This document shows positions 1 to 12,920 of a stretch of DNA of 64,000 nucleotides, one piece after another. A program made the position numbers and the translations under genes. How positions within the stretch are numbered: the stretch's first letter is position 1; every line of letters begins with the position of its first letter. The stretch is from contig OY282608.1 in assembly GCA_958298945.1 (NCBI GenBank), positions 81,144,806 to 81,208,805 on the forward strand, read 5' to 3'. Source of the DNA: Atherix ibis (Eukaryota > Arthropoda > Insecta > Diptera > Athericidae). The notes under the pieces are model-generated. The model searched no databases. It was not told where the DNA came from and saw only the letters and a program-made list of their open reading frames with translations.

Positions 1-182
1 AACAAACCAACAAACCAACAAACCAAAAAACCAACAAACCAACAAACCAAAAAACCAACAAACCAATAAACCGACAACCCAACAAACCAACAAACCAACA
101 AACCAAAAAACCAACAAACAAACAAACCAACAAACCAACACACCAACAAACCAACAAACCAACAAACCAACAAACCAACAAA

Positions 183-478
183 CTAACAAACCAACCAGCC
201 AACAAGCCAACAAACCAACAAGCCAACAAACGAACAAGCCAACAAACAAACAAACCAACAAACAAACAAACCAACAAGCCAACAAACCGACAAACCAACA
301 AACCAACAAGCAAGCAAACCAACAAACCAATAAAGCAACAAACCAATAAACCAACAAACCAACAAACCAACAAACCAACAAACCAACAAACCAACAAGCC
401 AACAAGCCAACAAGCCAACAAACCAACAAACCAACAAACCAACAAACTAACAAACCAACAAACCAACAAACCAACAAA
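183..478 (+). repeat. 296-bp sub-repeat in block A, first unit
   Basis: From the CT variant at 183 the pattern of variants (CCAGCC, CGAACAAGCC, CAAACAAAC, CCGAC, CAAGCAAGC, AATAAAGC, then three consecutive CAAGCC units) repeats from 479, an offset of 296 bp or 37 units. The same sub-repeat recurs at 3983-4278 and, singly and diverged, near 14.2, 16.5, 17.5 and 18.4 kb. Confidence 0.85.
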
Positions 479-782
479 CTAACAAACCAACCAGCCAACA
501 AGCCAACAAACCAACAAGCCAACAAACGAACAAGCCAACAAACAAACAAACCAACAAACAAACAAACCAACAAGCCAACAAACCGACAAACCAACAAACC
601 AACAAGCAAGCAAACCAACCAACCAATAAAGCAACAAACCAATAAACCAACAAACCAACAAACCAACAAACCAACAAACCAACAAACCAACAAACCAACA
701 AGCCAACAAGCCAACAAGCCAACAAACCAACAAACCAACAAACCAACAAACTAACAAACCAACAAACCAACAAACCAACAAA
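479..782 (+). repeat. 296-bp sub-repeat in block A, second unit
   Basis: This second unit carries the same variant order as 183-478. It has one A to C change (CAACCAACC near 621) and one extra 8-bp unit toward its end, since the CT variants at 447 and 751 are 304 bp apart. It shows both unit slippage and block-level duplication on a small scale. Confidence 0.8.
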
Positions 783-1285
783 CGAACAAACTAACAAACC
801 AACAAACCAACAAACCAATAAACCAACAAACTAACAAACCAACAAACCAACAAACCAGCAAACCAACAAACGAACAAAACCAACAAACCAACAAGCCAAC
901 AAGACAACAAACCAACAAGCCAACAAACGAACAAACCAACATGCCAACAAACCAACAAACCAACAAACCAACAAACCAACAAACCTACAAACCAACAAAC
1001 CAACAAACAAAAAAACCAACAAACGAACAAACAAAGAAACTAACAAACCAACAAACCAACAAACCAACAAACCAACAAACCAACAAGCCAACAAACCAAA
1101 AAATCAACAAACCAACAAACCAACAAACCAACAAACCAACAAACCAACAAACCAACAAACCAACAAACCAACAAACCAACAAACCAACAAACAAACAAAC
1201 CAACAAACCAACAAACAAACAAACCAGCAAACCAACAAACCAACAAACCAACAAACCAACAAGCCAACAAACCAACAAACCAACA

Positions 1286-1548
1286 AGCAAACTAACCAAC
1301 AAACCAACAAGCCAATAAAGGAACAAACCAACAGACAAACAAACCAACAAACCTACAGACAAACAAGTCAACAAACCAACAAACCAACAAGCCAACAAAC
1401 CAACAAACCAACAAACCAACAAACCGACAAACAAATAAACCAACAAACCAACAAACCAACAACCCAACAAGCCAACAAACCAACAAACCAACAAGCCAAC
1501 AAACGAACAAACGAACAAACCAACAAACCAACAAATAAACAAACCAAC
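1286..1548 (+). repeat. Marker segment B, copy 1
   Basis: The segment begins with AGCAAACTAAC and carries the rare string AATAAAGGAAC, then CAGAC, CCTACAGAC and AAGTCAAC, later CCGAC and CAAATAAACC. It matches 2591-2853 at an offset of 1,305 bp over about 263 bp. Its first 105 bp also match from 1550. The strings are rare elsewhere, so these copies descend from one parent. Confidence 0.85.
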
Positions 1549-1549
1549 A

Positions 1550-1654
1550 AGCAAACTAACCAACAAACCAACAAGCCAATAAAGGAACAAACCAACAGAC
1601 AAACAAACCAACAAACCTACAGACAAACAAGTCAACAAACCAACAAACCAACAA
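1550..1654 (+). repeat. Marker segment B, copy 2 (truncated)
   Basis: This matches the first 105 bp of 1286-1548 at an offset of 264 bp (33 units). It then enters a run of nearly perfect units (about 1640-1760) instead of the CAAGCC variant seen at 1391. Either a right-hand part was lost by unequal exchange, or perfect units expanded here. Confidence 0.8.
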
Positions 1655-2590
1655 ACCAACAAACCAACAAACCAACAAACCAACAAACCAACAAACCAAC
1701 AAACCAACAAACCAACAAACCAACAAACCAACAAACCAACAAACCAACAAACCAACAAACAAACAAGTCAACAAACCAACAAACCAACAAGCCAACAAAC
1801 CAGCAAACCAACAAACAAACAAAACCAACAAACCAACAAGCCAACAAGACAACAAACCAATAAACCAACAAACGAACAAACCAACATGCCAACAAACCAA
1901 CAAACCAACAAACCAACAAACCAACAAACCAACAAACCTACAAACCAACAAAATAACAAACAAAAAAACCAACAAACGAACAAACAAACAAACTAACAAA
2001 CCAACAAACCAACAAACCAACAAACCAACAAACCAACAAACCAACAAAGCAAAAAACCAACAAACAAACAAACAAACAAACCAACAAACCAACAAACCAA
2101 CAAACCAACAAACAAACAAACCAACAAACCACCAAACCACCACACCAACAAACCAACAAGCCAACAAACCAACAAACCAACAAACCAACAAGCCAACAAA
2201 CGAACAAACCAACAAACCAACAAACAAATTAACCAACAAACCAACAAGCCAACAAACCAACAAACCAACAAGCCAACAAGCCAACAAACCAACAAACAAA
2301 CAAACCAACAAACCAACAAACCAACAAACCAACAAACAAACAAACAAACAAACCAACAGGCCAACAAACCAACAAACCAACAAACGAACAAACCAACAAA
2401 CTAACAAACCAGCAAACCAACAAACCAACAAACCAACAAACCAACAAGCCAACAAACCAAAAAATCAACAAACCAACAAACCAACAAACCAACAAACCAA
2501 CAAACCAACAAACCAACAAACCAACAAACCAACAAACCAACAAACCAACAAACAAACAAACCAACAAACCAACAAACCAACAAACCAACA

Positions 2591-2853
2591 AGCAAACTAA
2601 CCAACAAACCAACAAGCCAATAAAGGAACAAACCAACAGACAAACAAACCAACAAACCTACAGACAAACAAGTCAACAAACCAACAAACCAACAAGCCAA
2701 CAAACCAACAAACCAACAAACCAACAAACCGACAAACAAATAAACCAACAAACCAACAAACCAACAACCCAACAAGCCAACAAACCAACAAACCAACAAG
2801 CCAACAAACGAACAAACGAACAAACCAACAAACCAACAAATAAACAAACCAAC
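2591..2853 (+). repeat. Marker segment B, copy 3
   Basis: This is the full-length match to 1286-1548 (offset 1,305 bp, or 163 units plus 1 base). It ends where copy 1 reads AACAAGC and this copy continues with unmodified units. The off-by-one offset shows that a 1-bp phase shift lies between the copies. Confidence 0.83.
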
Positions 2854-3800
2854 AAACCAACAAACCAACAAACGAACAAACCAACAAACCAACAAACCAA
2901 CAAACCAACAATCCAAAAACCAACAAACCAACAAACCAACAAACCAACAAACCAACAAACCAACAAACCAACAAACCAACAAGCCAACAAGCCAACAAAC
3001 CAACAAGCCAACAAACGAACAAACGAACAAACCAACAAACCAACAAACAAATAAACCAACAAACCAATTAACCAACAAACCAACAAACCAACAAACCAAC
3101 AAACCAACAAACCAACAAAACTACAAACCATCAAACCAACAAACCAACAAACCAACAAACCAACAAACAAACAAAACAACAAACCAACAAACCGACAAGC
3201 CAACAAACCAACAAGCCAACAAACCAACAAACCAACAAACCAACAAACCAACGAACAAACAAACCAACAAACCAACAAGCCGACAAGCCAAGAAACCAAC
3301 AAGCCAATAACGAACAAACCAACAAACCAACAAACCAACAAACCAACAAACCAACAAACATACAAACCAACAAACCAACAAACCAACAAACCAAAAAACC
3401 AACAAGCCAACAATCCAACAAACCAACAAGCCAACAAATTAACAAACGAACAAACCATTAAACCAACAAACCAACAAACCAACAAACCAACAAGCCAACA
3501 AGCCAACAAACCAACAAGCCAACAAACGAACAAACGAACAAACCAACAAACCAACAAACAAATAAACCAACAAACCAACAAACCAACAAACCAGCAAACC
3601 AACAAACCAACAAACCAAAAGACCAGCAAACCAACAAACTAACAAACCAACAAACCAACAAACCAACAAACCAACAAACAAACAAACCAACAAACCAATA
3701 ACGAACAAACCAACAAACCAATAACGAACAAACCAACACAAACCAACAAACCAACAAACCAACAAACCAAAAAACTAACAAACGAACAAACCGGCAAACC

Positions 3801-4883
3801 AACAAACCAACAAACCAACAAACCAAAAAACCAACAAACCAACAAACCAAAAAACCAACAAACCAATAAACCGACAACCCAACAAACCAACAAACCAACA
3901 AACCAAAAAACCAACAAACAAACAAACCAACAAACCAACACACCAACAAACCAACAAACCAACAAACCAACAAACCAACAAACTAACAAACCAACCAGCC
4001 AACAAGCCAACAAACCAACAAGCCAACAAACGAACAAGCCAACAAACAAACAAACCAACAAACAAACAAACCAACAAGCCAACAAACCGACAAACCAACA
4101 AACCAACAAGCAAGCAAACCAACAAACCAATAAAGCAACAAACCAATAAACCAACAAACCAACAAACCAACAAACCAACAAACCAACAAACCAACAAGCC
4201 AACAAGCCAACAAGCCAACAAACCAACAAACCAACAAACCAACAAACTAACAAACCAACAAACCAACAAACCAACAAACTAACAAACCAACCAGCCAACA
4301 AGCCAACAAACCAACAAGCCAACAAACGAACAAGCCAACAAACAAACAAACCAACAAACAAACAAACCAACAAGCCAACAAACCGACAAACCAACAAACC
4401 AACAAGCAAGCAAACCAACCAACCAATAAAGCAACAAACCAATAAACCAACAAACCAACAAACCAACAAACCAACAAACCAACAAACCAACAAACCAACA
4501 AGCCAACAAGCCAACAAGCCAACAAACCAACAAACCAACAAACCAACAAACTAACAAACCAACAAACCAACAAACCAACAAACGAACAAACTAACAAACC
4601 AACAAACCAACAAACCAATAAACCAACAAACTAACAAACCAACAAACCAACAAACCAGCAAACCAACAAACGAACAAAACCAACAAACCAACAAGCCAAC
4701 AAGACAACAAACCAACAAGCCAACAAACGAACAAACCAACATGCCAACAAACCAACAAACCAACAAACCAACAAACCAACAAACCTACAAACCAACAAAC
4801 CAACAAACAAAAAAACCAACAAACGAACAAACAAAGAAACTAACAAACCAACAAACCAACAAACCAACAAACCAACAAACCAA
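3801..4883 (+). repeat. Block A, copy 2 (exact duplicate of 1-1083)
   Basis: This is the second copy of block A, at a shift of 3,800 bp. Its left edge lies just after a CCGGC marker (GG at 3793), and since copy 1 is cut by the window edge the homology may extend further left. At its right end it runs into an E cassette (ATG at 4741, GTAC at 5125). Copy 1 instead runs into B sequence. Confidence 0.9.
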
Positions 4884-5129
4884 AAAACCAACAAACCAAC
4901 AAACCAACAAACCAACAATTCAACAAACCAACAAACCAACAAACCAACAAACCAACGAACCAACAAACAAACAAACCAACAAACCACCAAACCACCAAAC
5001 CAACAAACCAACAAGCCAACAAACCAACAAACCAACAAACCAACAAGCCAACTAACGAACAAACCAACAAACAAACAAACCAACAAACCAACAAACAAAT
5101 TAACCAACAAACCAACAAGCCAACGTACC
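4741..5129 (+). repeat. E cassette copy 1 (ATG to GTAC markers, 384 bp)
   Basis: The cassette is bounded by the rare AACATGCC unit (ATG at 4741) and the rarer double variant AACGTACC (G at 5125). Between them come CCTAC, CAAAAAAACC, CAAAGAAACTAAC, AACAATTCAAC, AACGAACC, two CCACC units, and CAAATTAACC. The marker-to-marker distance is 384 bp (48 units), the same in all five copies. Confidence 0.88.
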
Positions 5130-5740
5130 AACAAACCAACAAGCCAACAAGCCAACAAACCAACAAACAAATAAACTAACAAACCAACAAACCAACAAAC
5201 CAACAAACCAACAAACCAACAAACCAACAAACCAACAAGCCAACAAACCAAGAAATCAACAAACGAACAAACCAACAAACTAACAAACCAATAAACCAAC
5301 AAACCAACAAACCAACAAACCCACAAACCAACAAATCAACAAGCCAACAAACCAAAAACCAACAAACTAACAAACCAACAAACCAACAAACCAACAAACC
5401 AACAAACAAACAAACCAACAAACCAACAAACCAACAAACCAACAAGCCAACAAACCAACAAACCAACAAGCCAATAAACGAACAAACCAACAGACAAACA
5501 AACCAACAAACCTACAAACAAACAAGTCAACAAACCAACAAACCAACAAGCCAACAAACCAACAAACCAACAAACCAACAAACCGGCAAACAAATTAACC
5601 AACAAACCAACAAACCGACAAACCAACAAGCCAACAAACCAATAATCCAATAAACCAACAAACAAATAAACCAACAAACCAACAAACCAACAAACCAACA
5701 AACCAACAAACCAACAAACCAACAAACCAACAAACCAACA

Positions 5741-8700
5741 AACGAACAAGCCAACCAACCAACAAACGAACAAACCAACAAACCAACAAACCACAAACCA
5801 ACAAGGCAAGAAACCAACAAACCAACAAGCCAACAAACGAACAAACCAACAAACAAACAAACCAACAAACCAACAAACCAACAAGCAAACAAACCAACAA
5901 GCCAACAAACCAACAAACAAATAAACAAACAAACCAACAAACCAGCAAACCAACAAACCAACAAACCAACAAACCAATAAGCCAATAAGCCAACAAACCA
6001 ACAAACGAACAAACCAACAAACCAACAAACCAACAAACCAACAAACCAACAAACCAACAAACCAACAAGCCAACAAACCAACAAACCAACAAGCCAACAA
6101 CCCAACAAACCAAAAAACCAACAAACGAACAAAACAACAAACAAACAAACCAACAAACCAACAAACCACCAAGCCAAGAAACCAACAAACCAACAAACCA
6201 ACCAACCAAGAAACCAACAAACCAACAAACCAAAAAACCAACAAACGAACAAACCAACAAACCAACAAACCAACAAACCAACAAACCAACAAACCAACAA
6301 ACCAACAAGCCAACAAACCAACCAACCAACAAACGAACAAACCTACAAACCAACAAACCAACAAACCAACAAACGAACAAGCCAACAAACCAAAAAACCA
6401 ACAAACCAACAAACCAAGAAGCCAACAAACCAAAAAACCAACAAACCAACAAACCAACAAACCAACAAACCAACAATCCAACAAACCAACAAACCAAAAA
6501 ACCAACAAACCACAAACCAACAAGCCAAGAAACCAACAAACCAACAAGCCAACAAACGAACAAACCAACAAACAAACAAACCAACAAACCAACAAACCAA
6601 CAAGCCAACAAACAAATAAATAAACAAACCAACAAACCTGCAAACCAACAAACCAACAAACCAACAAACCAATAAGCCAATAAGCCAACAAACCAACAAA
6701 CGAACAACCCAACAAACCAACAAACCAACAAACCAACAAACCAACAAACCAACAAACCAACAAACCAACAAGCCAACAAACCAAGAAACCAACAAGCCAA
6801 CAAGCCAACAAACCAAAAAAACGAACAAACGAACAAACCAACCAACAAACAAACCAACAAACCAACAAACCACCAAGCCAAGAAACCAACAAACCAACAA
6901 ACTAACAAACCAACAAACCAACAAACCAACAAACAAACAAACAAACTAAAATTCAACAAACCAACAAACCAACAATCCAACAAACCAACAAGCCAACAAA
7001 CTAACAAGCAAACAAACGAACAAACGAACAAACCATCAAACCAACAAACCAACAAACCAACAAACCAACAAACCAACAAACCAACAAACCAACGAACCAA
7101 CAAACCAACAAACCAACAAACCAACAAACCAAAAAACTAACAAACCAACAAACAAATAAACTAACAAACCAACAAACGAACAAACCAACAAACCAACAAA
7201 CCAACAAACCAACAAACGAATAAACGAACAAACCAACAAGCCAACAAACTAACAAGCCAACAAACCAAAAAACCAACAAACCAACAAACCAGCAAACCAA
7301 CAAACCAACAAGCCAACAAACCAAAAAACCAACAAACGAACAAACCAACAAACAAACAAACCAACAAACCAACAAACCAACAAGCCAAGAAACCAACAAA
7401 CCAACAAACCAACAAACCAGCAAACATACAAACAAATAAAACAACAAACCAACAAACCAACAAACCAACAAACCAACAAACCAACAAACCAACATGCCAA
7501 CAAGCCAACAACCCAACAAACAAACAAACGAACAAACGAACAAACCATCAAACCAACAAACTAATAAATAAATAAACCAACAAACCAACAAACGAACGAA
7601 CCAACAAACCAACAAACCAACAAACCAACAAACTAACAAGCCAACAAACCAAAAAACCAACAAACCAACAAACCATCAAACCAACAAACCAACAAGCCAA
7701 CAAACCAAAAAACCAACAACCGAACAAACCAACAAACAAACAAACCAACAAACCAACAAGCCAAGAAACCAACAAACCAACAAACCAATAAACCAGGAAA
7801 CAAACAAACAAATAAAACAACACACCAACAAACCAACAAGCCAACAAACCAAAAAACCAACAAACTAACAAATCAACAAACCAACAAACAAACAAGCCAA
7901 CAAACGAACAAACGAACAAACCAACAAACCAACAAATAAATAAACCAACAAACCAACAAACGAACAAACCAACAAACTAACAAACCAACAAACCAACAAA
8001 CCAACAAACCAATAAACCAACAAACCAACAAACCAACAAACCAACAAACCAACAAACCAACAAACCAACAAACCAACAAGCCAACAAGCCAACAAACCAA
8101 CAAGCCAACAAACGAACCAACAAAGGAACCAACAAACCAACAAACCAACAAACAAATAAACCAACAAACCAAAAAACCAACAAACCAACAAATCAACAAA
8201 CCAACAAACAAACAAGCCAACAAACGAACAAACGAACAAACCAACAAACCAACAAATAAATAAACCAACAAACCAACAAGCGGACAAACCAACAAACCAA
8301 CAAACCAACAAACCAACAATCCAACAAACCAACAAACTAACAAGCCAACAAACCAAAAAACCAACAAACCAACAAACCAGCAAACCAACAAACCAACAAG
8401 CCAATAAACCAAAAAACCAACAACCGAACAAACCAACAAACAAACAAACCAACAAACCAACAAGCCAAGAAACCAACAAACCAACAAACCAATAAACCAG
8501 GAAACAAACAAACAAATAAAACAACACACCAACAAACCAACAAGCCAACAAACCAAAAAACCAACAAACCAACAAATCAACAAACCAACAAACAAACAAG
8601 CCAACAAACGAACAAACGAACAAACCAACAAACCAACAAATAAATAAACCAACAAACCAACAAACGAACAAACCAACAAACCAACAAACCAACAAACCAA

Positions 8701-9238
8701 CAAACCAACAAACCAACAAACCAACAAACCAACAAACCAACAAACCAACAAACCAACAAACCAACAAACCAACAAACCAAAAAGCCAACAAACCAACAAA
8801 CCAACAAACCAACAAACCAACAAGCCAACAAATGAACAAACCAACAAACAAACAAACTAACAAACCAACAAACAAATTAACCAACAAACCAACAAGCCAA
8901 CATACCAACAAACCAACAAGCCAACAAGCCAACAAACCAACAAACAAATAAACCAACAAACCAACAAACCAACAAACCAACAAACCAACAAACCAACAAA
9001 CCAACAAACCAACAAACCAACAAGCCAACAAACCAACAAACCAACAAACGAACAAACCAACAAACTAATAAACCAACAAACCAACAAACCCACAAACCAA
9101 CAAACCCACAAACCAACAAACCAACAAACCAACAAGCCAACAAACCAAAAAACCAACAAACCAACAAACCAACAAACCAACAAACCAACAAACCAACAAA
9201 CCAACAAACCAACAAACCAACAAACCAACAAACGAACA
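5741..9238 (+). repeat. Block C, copy 1 of a 3.49-kb tandem duplication
   Basis: Every landmark here recurs 3,498 bp downstream: the 1-bp-deleted CCACAAACC near 5791, CTAAAATTC at 6946, the ATG variant at 7494, CCAGGAAAC near 7796 and 8500, AAATGAAC near 8831. Copy 2 starts where copy 1 ends (9239), so this is a direct tandem duplication. I noticed only a few differences, for example CAACCC against AAACCC near 6100/9598 and AACCAAAAAAC against AAACAAAAAAC near 7126/10624. No gene is seen. Confidence 0.9.
7610..7975 (+). repeat. 704-bp-offset internal duplication within block C
   Basis: The variant order here (CTAACAAGCC, AAAAAACC, CCATC, AACCGAAC, CCAGGAAAC, AACACACC, AAATAAATAAACC) recurs at about 8,314-8,679, an offset of 704 bp (88 units). 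Small differences include CCATC against CCAGC. Both block C copies carry the pair, so the internal duplication predates the 3.49-kb duplication. Confidence 0.78.
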
Positions 9239-12200
9239 AACGAACAAGCCAACCAACCAACAAACGAACAAACCAACAAACCAACAAACCACAAACCAAC
9301 AAGGCAAGAAACCAACAAACCAACAAGCCAACAAACGAACAAACCAACAAACAAACAAACCAACAAACCAACAAACCAACAAGCAAACAAACCAACAAGC
9401 CAACAAACCAACAAACAAATAAACAAACAAACCAACAAACCAGCAAACCAACAAACCAACAAACCAACAAACCAATAAGCCAATAAGCCAACAAACCAAC
9501 AAACGAACAAACCAACAAACCAACAAACCAACAAACCAACAAACCAACAAACCAACAAACCAACAAGCCAACAAACCAACAAACCAACAAGCCAAAAACC
9601 CAACAAACCAAAAAACCAACAAACGAACAAAACAACAAACAAACAAACCAACAAACCAACAAACCACCAAGCCAAGAAACCAACAAACCAACAAACCAAC
9701 CAACCAAGAAACCAACAAACCAACAAACCAAAAAACCAACAAACGAACAAACCAACAAACCAACAAACCAACAAACCAACAAACCAACAAACCAACAAAC
9801 CAACAAGCCAACAAACCAACCAACCAACAAACGAACAAACCTACAAACCAACAAACCAACAAACCAACAAACGAACAAGCCAACAAACCAAAAAACCAAC
9901 AAACCAACAAACCAAGAAGCCAACAAACCAAAAAACCAACAAACCAACAAACCAACAAACCAACAAACCAACAATCCAACAAACCAACAAACCAAAAAAC
10001 CAACAAACCACAAACCAACAAGCCAAGAAACCAACAAACCAACAAGCCAACAAACGAACAAACCAACAAACAAACAAACCAACAAACCAACAAACCAACA
10101 AGCCAACAAACAAATAAATAAACAAACCAACAAACCTGCAAACCAACAAACCAACAAACCAACAAACCAATAAGCCAATAAGCCAACAAACCAACAAACG
10201 AACAACCCAACAAACCAACAAACCAACAAACCAACAAACCAACAAACCAACAAACCAACAAACCAACAAGCCAACAAACCAAGAAACCAACAAGCCAACA
10301 AGCCAACAAACCAAAAAAACGAACAAACGAACAAACCAACCAACAAACAAACCAACAAACCAACAAACCACCAAGCCAAGAAACCAACAAACCAACAAAC
10401 TAACAAACCAACAAACCAACAAACCAACAAACAAACAAACAAACTAAAATTCAACAAACCAACAAACCAACAATCCAACAAACCAACAAGCCAACAAACT
10501 AACAAGCAAACAAACGAACAAACGAACAAACCATCAAACCAACAAACCAACAAACCAACAAACCAACAAACCAACAAACCAACAAACCAACGAACCAACA
10601 AACCAACAAACCAACAAACCAACAAAACAAAAAACTAACAAACCAACAAACAAATAAACTAACAAACCAACAAACGAACAAACCAACAAACCAACAAACC
10701 AACAAACCAACAAACGAATAAACGAACAAACCAACAAGCCAACAAACTAACAAGCCAACAAACCAAAAAACCAACAAACCAACAAACCAGCAAACCAACA
10801 AACCAACAAGCCAACAAACCAAAAAACCAACAAACGAACAAACCAACAAACAAACAAACCAACAAACCAACAAACCAACAAGCCAAGAAACCAACAAACC
10901 AACAAACCAACAAACCAGCAAACATACAAACAAATAAAACAACAAACCAACAAACCAACAAACCAACAAACCAACAAACCAACAAACCAACATGCCAACA
11001 AGCCAACAACCCAACAAACAAACAAACGAACAAACGAACAAACCATCAAACCAACAAACTAATAAATAAATAAACCAACAAACCAACAAACGAACGAACC
11101 AACAAACCAACAAACCAACAAACCAACAAACTAACAAGCCAACAAACCAAAAAACCAACAAACCAACAAACCATCAAACCAACAAACCAACAAGCCAACA
11201 AACCAAAAAACCAACAACCGAACAAACCAACAAACAAACAAACCAACAAACCAACAAGCCAAGAAACCAACAAACCAACAAACCAATAAACCAGGAAACA
11301 AACAAACAAATAAAACAACACACCAACAAACCAACAAGCCAACAAACCAAAAAACCAACAAACTAACAAATCAACAAACCAACAAACAAACAAGCCAACA
11401 AACGAACAAACGAACAAACCAACAAACCAACAAATAAATAAACCAACAAACCAACAAACGAACAAACCAACAAACTAACAAACCAACAAACCAACAAACC
11501 AACAAACCAATAAACCAACAAACCAACAAACCAACAAACCAACAAACCAACAAACCAACAAACCAACAAACCAACAAGCCAACAAGCCAACAAACCAACA
11601 AGCCAACAAACGAACCAACAAAGGAACCAACAAACCAACAAACCAACAAACAAATAAACCAACAAACCAAAAAACCAACAAACCAACAAATCAACAAACC
11701 AACAAACAAACAAGCCAACAAACGAACAAACGAACAAACCAACAAACCAACAAATAAATAAACCAACAAACCAACAAGCGGACAAACCAACAAACCAACA
11801 AACCAACAAACCAACAATCCAACAAACCAACAAACTAACAAGCCAACAAACCAAAAAACCAACAAACCAACAAACCAGCAAACCAACAAACCAACAAGCC
11901 AATAAACCAAAAAACCAACAACCGAACAAACCAACAAACAAACAAACCAACAAACCAACAAGCCAAGAAACCAACAAACCAACAAACCAATAAACCAGGA
12001 AACAAACAAACAAATAAAACAACACACCAACAAACCAACAAGCCAACAAACCAAAAAACCAACAAACCAACAAATCAACAAACCAACAAACAAACAAGCC
12101 AACAAACGAACAAACGAACAAACCAACAAACCAACAAATAAATAAACCAACAAACCAACAAACGAACAAACCAACAAACCAACAAACCAACAAACCAACA

Positions 12201-12726
12201 AACCAACAAACCAACAAACCAACAAACCAACAAACCAACAAACCAACAAACCAACAAACCAACAAACCAACAAACCAAAAAGCCAACAAACCAACAAACC
12301 AACAAACCAACAAGCCAACAAATGAACAAACCAACAAACAAACAAACTAACAAACCAACAAACAAATTAACCAACAAACCAACAAGCCAACATACCAACA
12401 AACCAACAAGCCAACAAGCCAACAAACCAACAAACAAATAAACCAACAAACCAACAAACCAACAAACCAACAAACCAACAAACCAACAAACCAACAAACC
12501 AACAAACCAACAAGCCAACAAACCAACAAACCAACAAACGAACAAACCAACAAACTAATAAACCAACAAACCAACAAACCCACAAACCAACAAACCCACA
12601 AACCAACAAACCAACAAACCAACAAGCCAACAAACCAAAAAACCAACAAACCAACAAACCAACAAACCAACAAACCAACAAACCAACAAACCAACAAACC
12701 AACAAACCAACAAACCAACAAACAAA
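9239..12726 (+). repeat. Block C, copy 2 of a 3.49-kb tandem duplication
   Basis: This copy abuts copy 1. The offset is 3,498 bp through 12,345 and becomes 3,490 bp by 12,367, so this copy has lost exactly one 8-bp unit inside a long perfect run (about 12,170-12,275). The match stops near 12,724. Apart from that unit and a few substitutions the copies look the same. Confidence 0.9.
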
Positions 12727-12920
12727 CAAACCAACAAACAAACAAACCAACAAACCAACAAACCAACAAGCCAACAAACCAACAAACCAACAAGCCATAA
12801 ACGAACAAATAAACAGACAAACAGACCAACAAACCTACAAACAAACAAGTCAACAAACCAACAAACCAACAAGCCAACAAACCAACAAACCAACAAACCA
12901 ACAAACCGACAAACAAATAA

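Larger units (their letters stand above)
1..1083 (+). repeat. Block A, copy 1 (exact duplicate of 3801-4883)
   Basis: This block repeats at an offset of exactly 3,800 bp (475 units). The rows I compared base by base were identical, including rare variants CAAGCAAGC, AATAAAGC, CCAACCAGCC and the ATG variant at 941/4741. Identity ends at 1084, where AACAAGCC faces AAAAAACC at 4884. The block continues left of the window, so its true start is unknown. A perfect match over more than 1 kb of otherwise variable repeat implies recent duplication or an assembly duplication. Confidence 0.9.
1..5740 (+). repeat. Region I: family A and B blocks of the array
   Basis: This stretch is entirely satellite. 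It contains two copies of block A (1-1083 and 3801-4883), three copies of marker segment B (from 1286, 1550 and 2591), a degenerate stretch at 1655-2590, and a segment at 2854-3800 that resembles the third family (AATAACG variants near 3307, 3689 and 3719, and a GG marker at 3793). From 4884 to 5740 it carries a GTAC marker at 5125, a B-like segment at about 5460-5530 and a CCGGC variant at 5583. No gene is seen. Confidence 0.85.

Noticed and set aside
6946..6954. CTAAAATTC strings as remnants of an inserted element or promoter
   Set aside because: The strings are only a few bases of variation inside the array at seven C-type sites. They have no terminal repeats or target duplications and share a common origin with the block.
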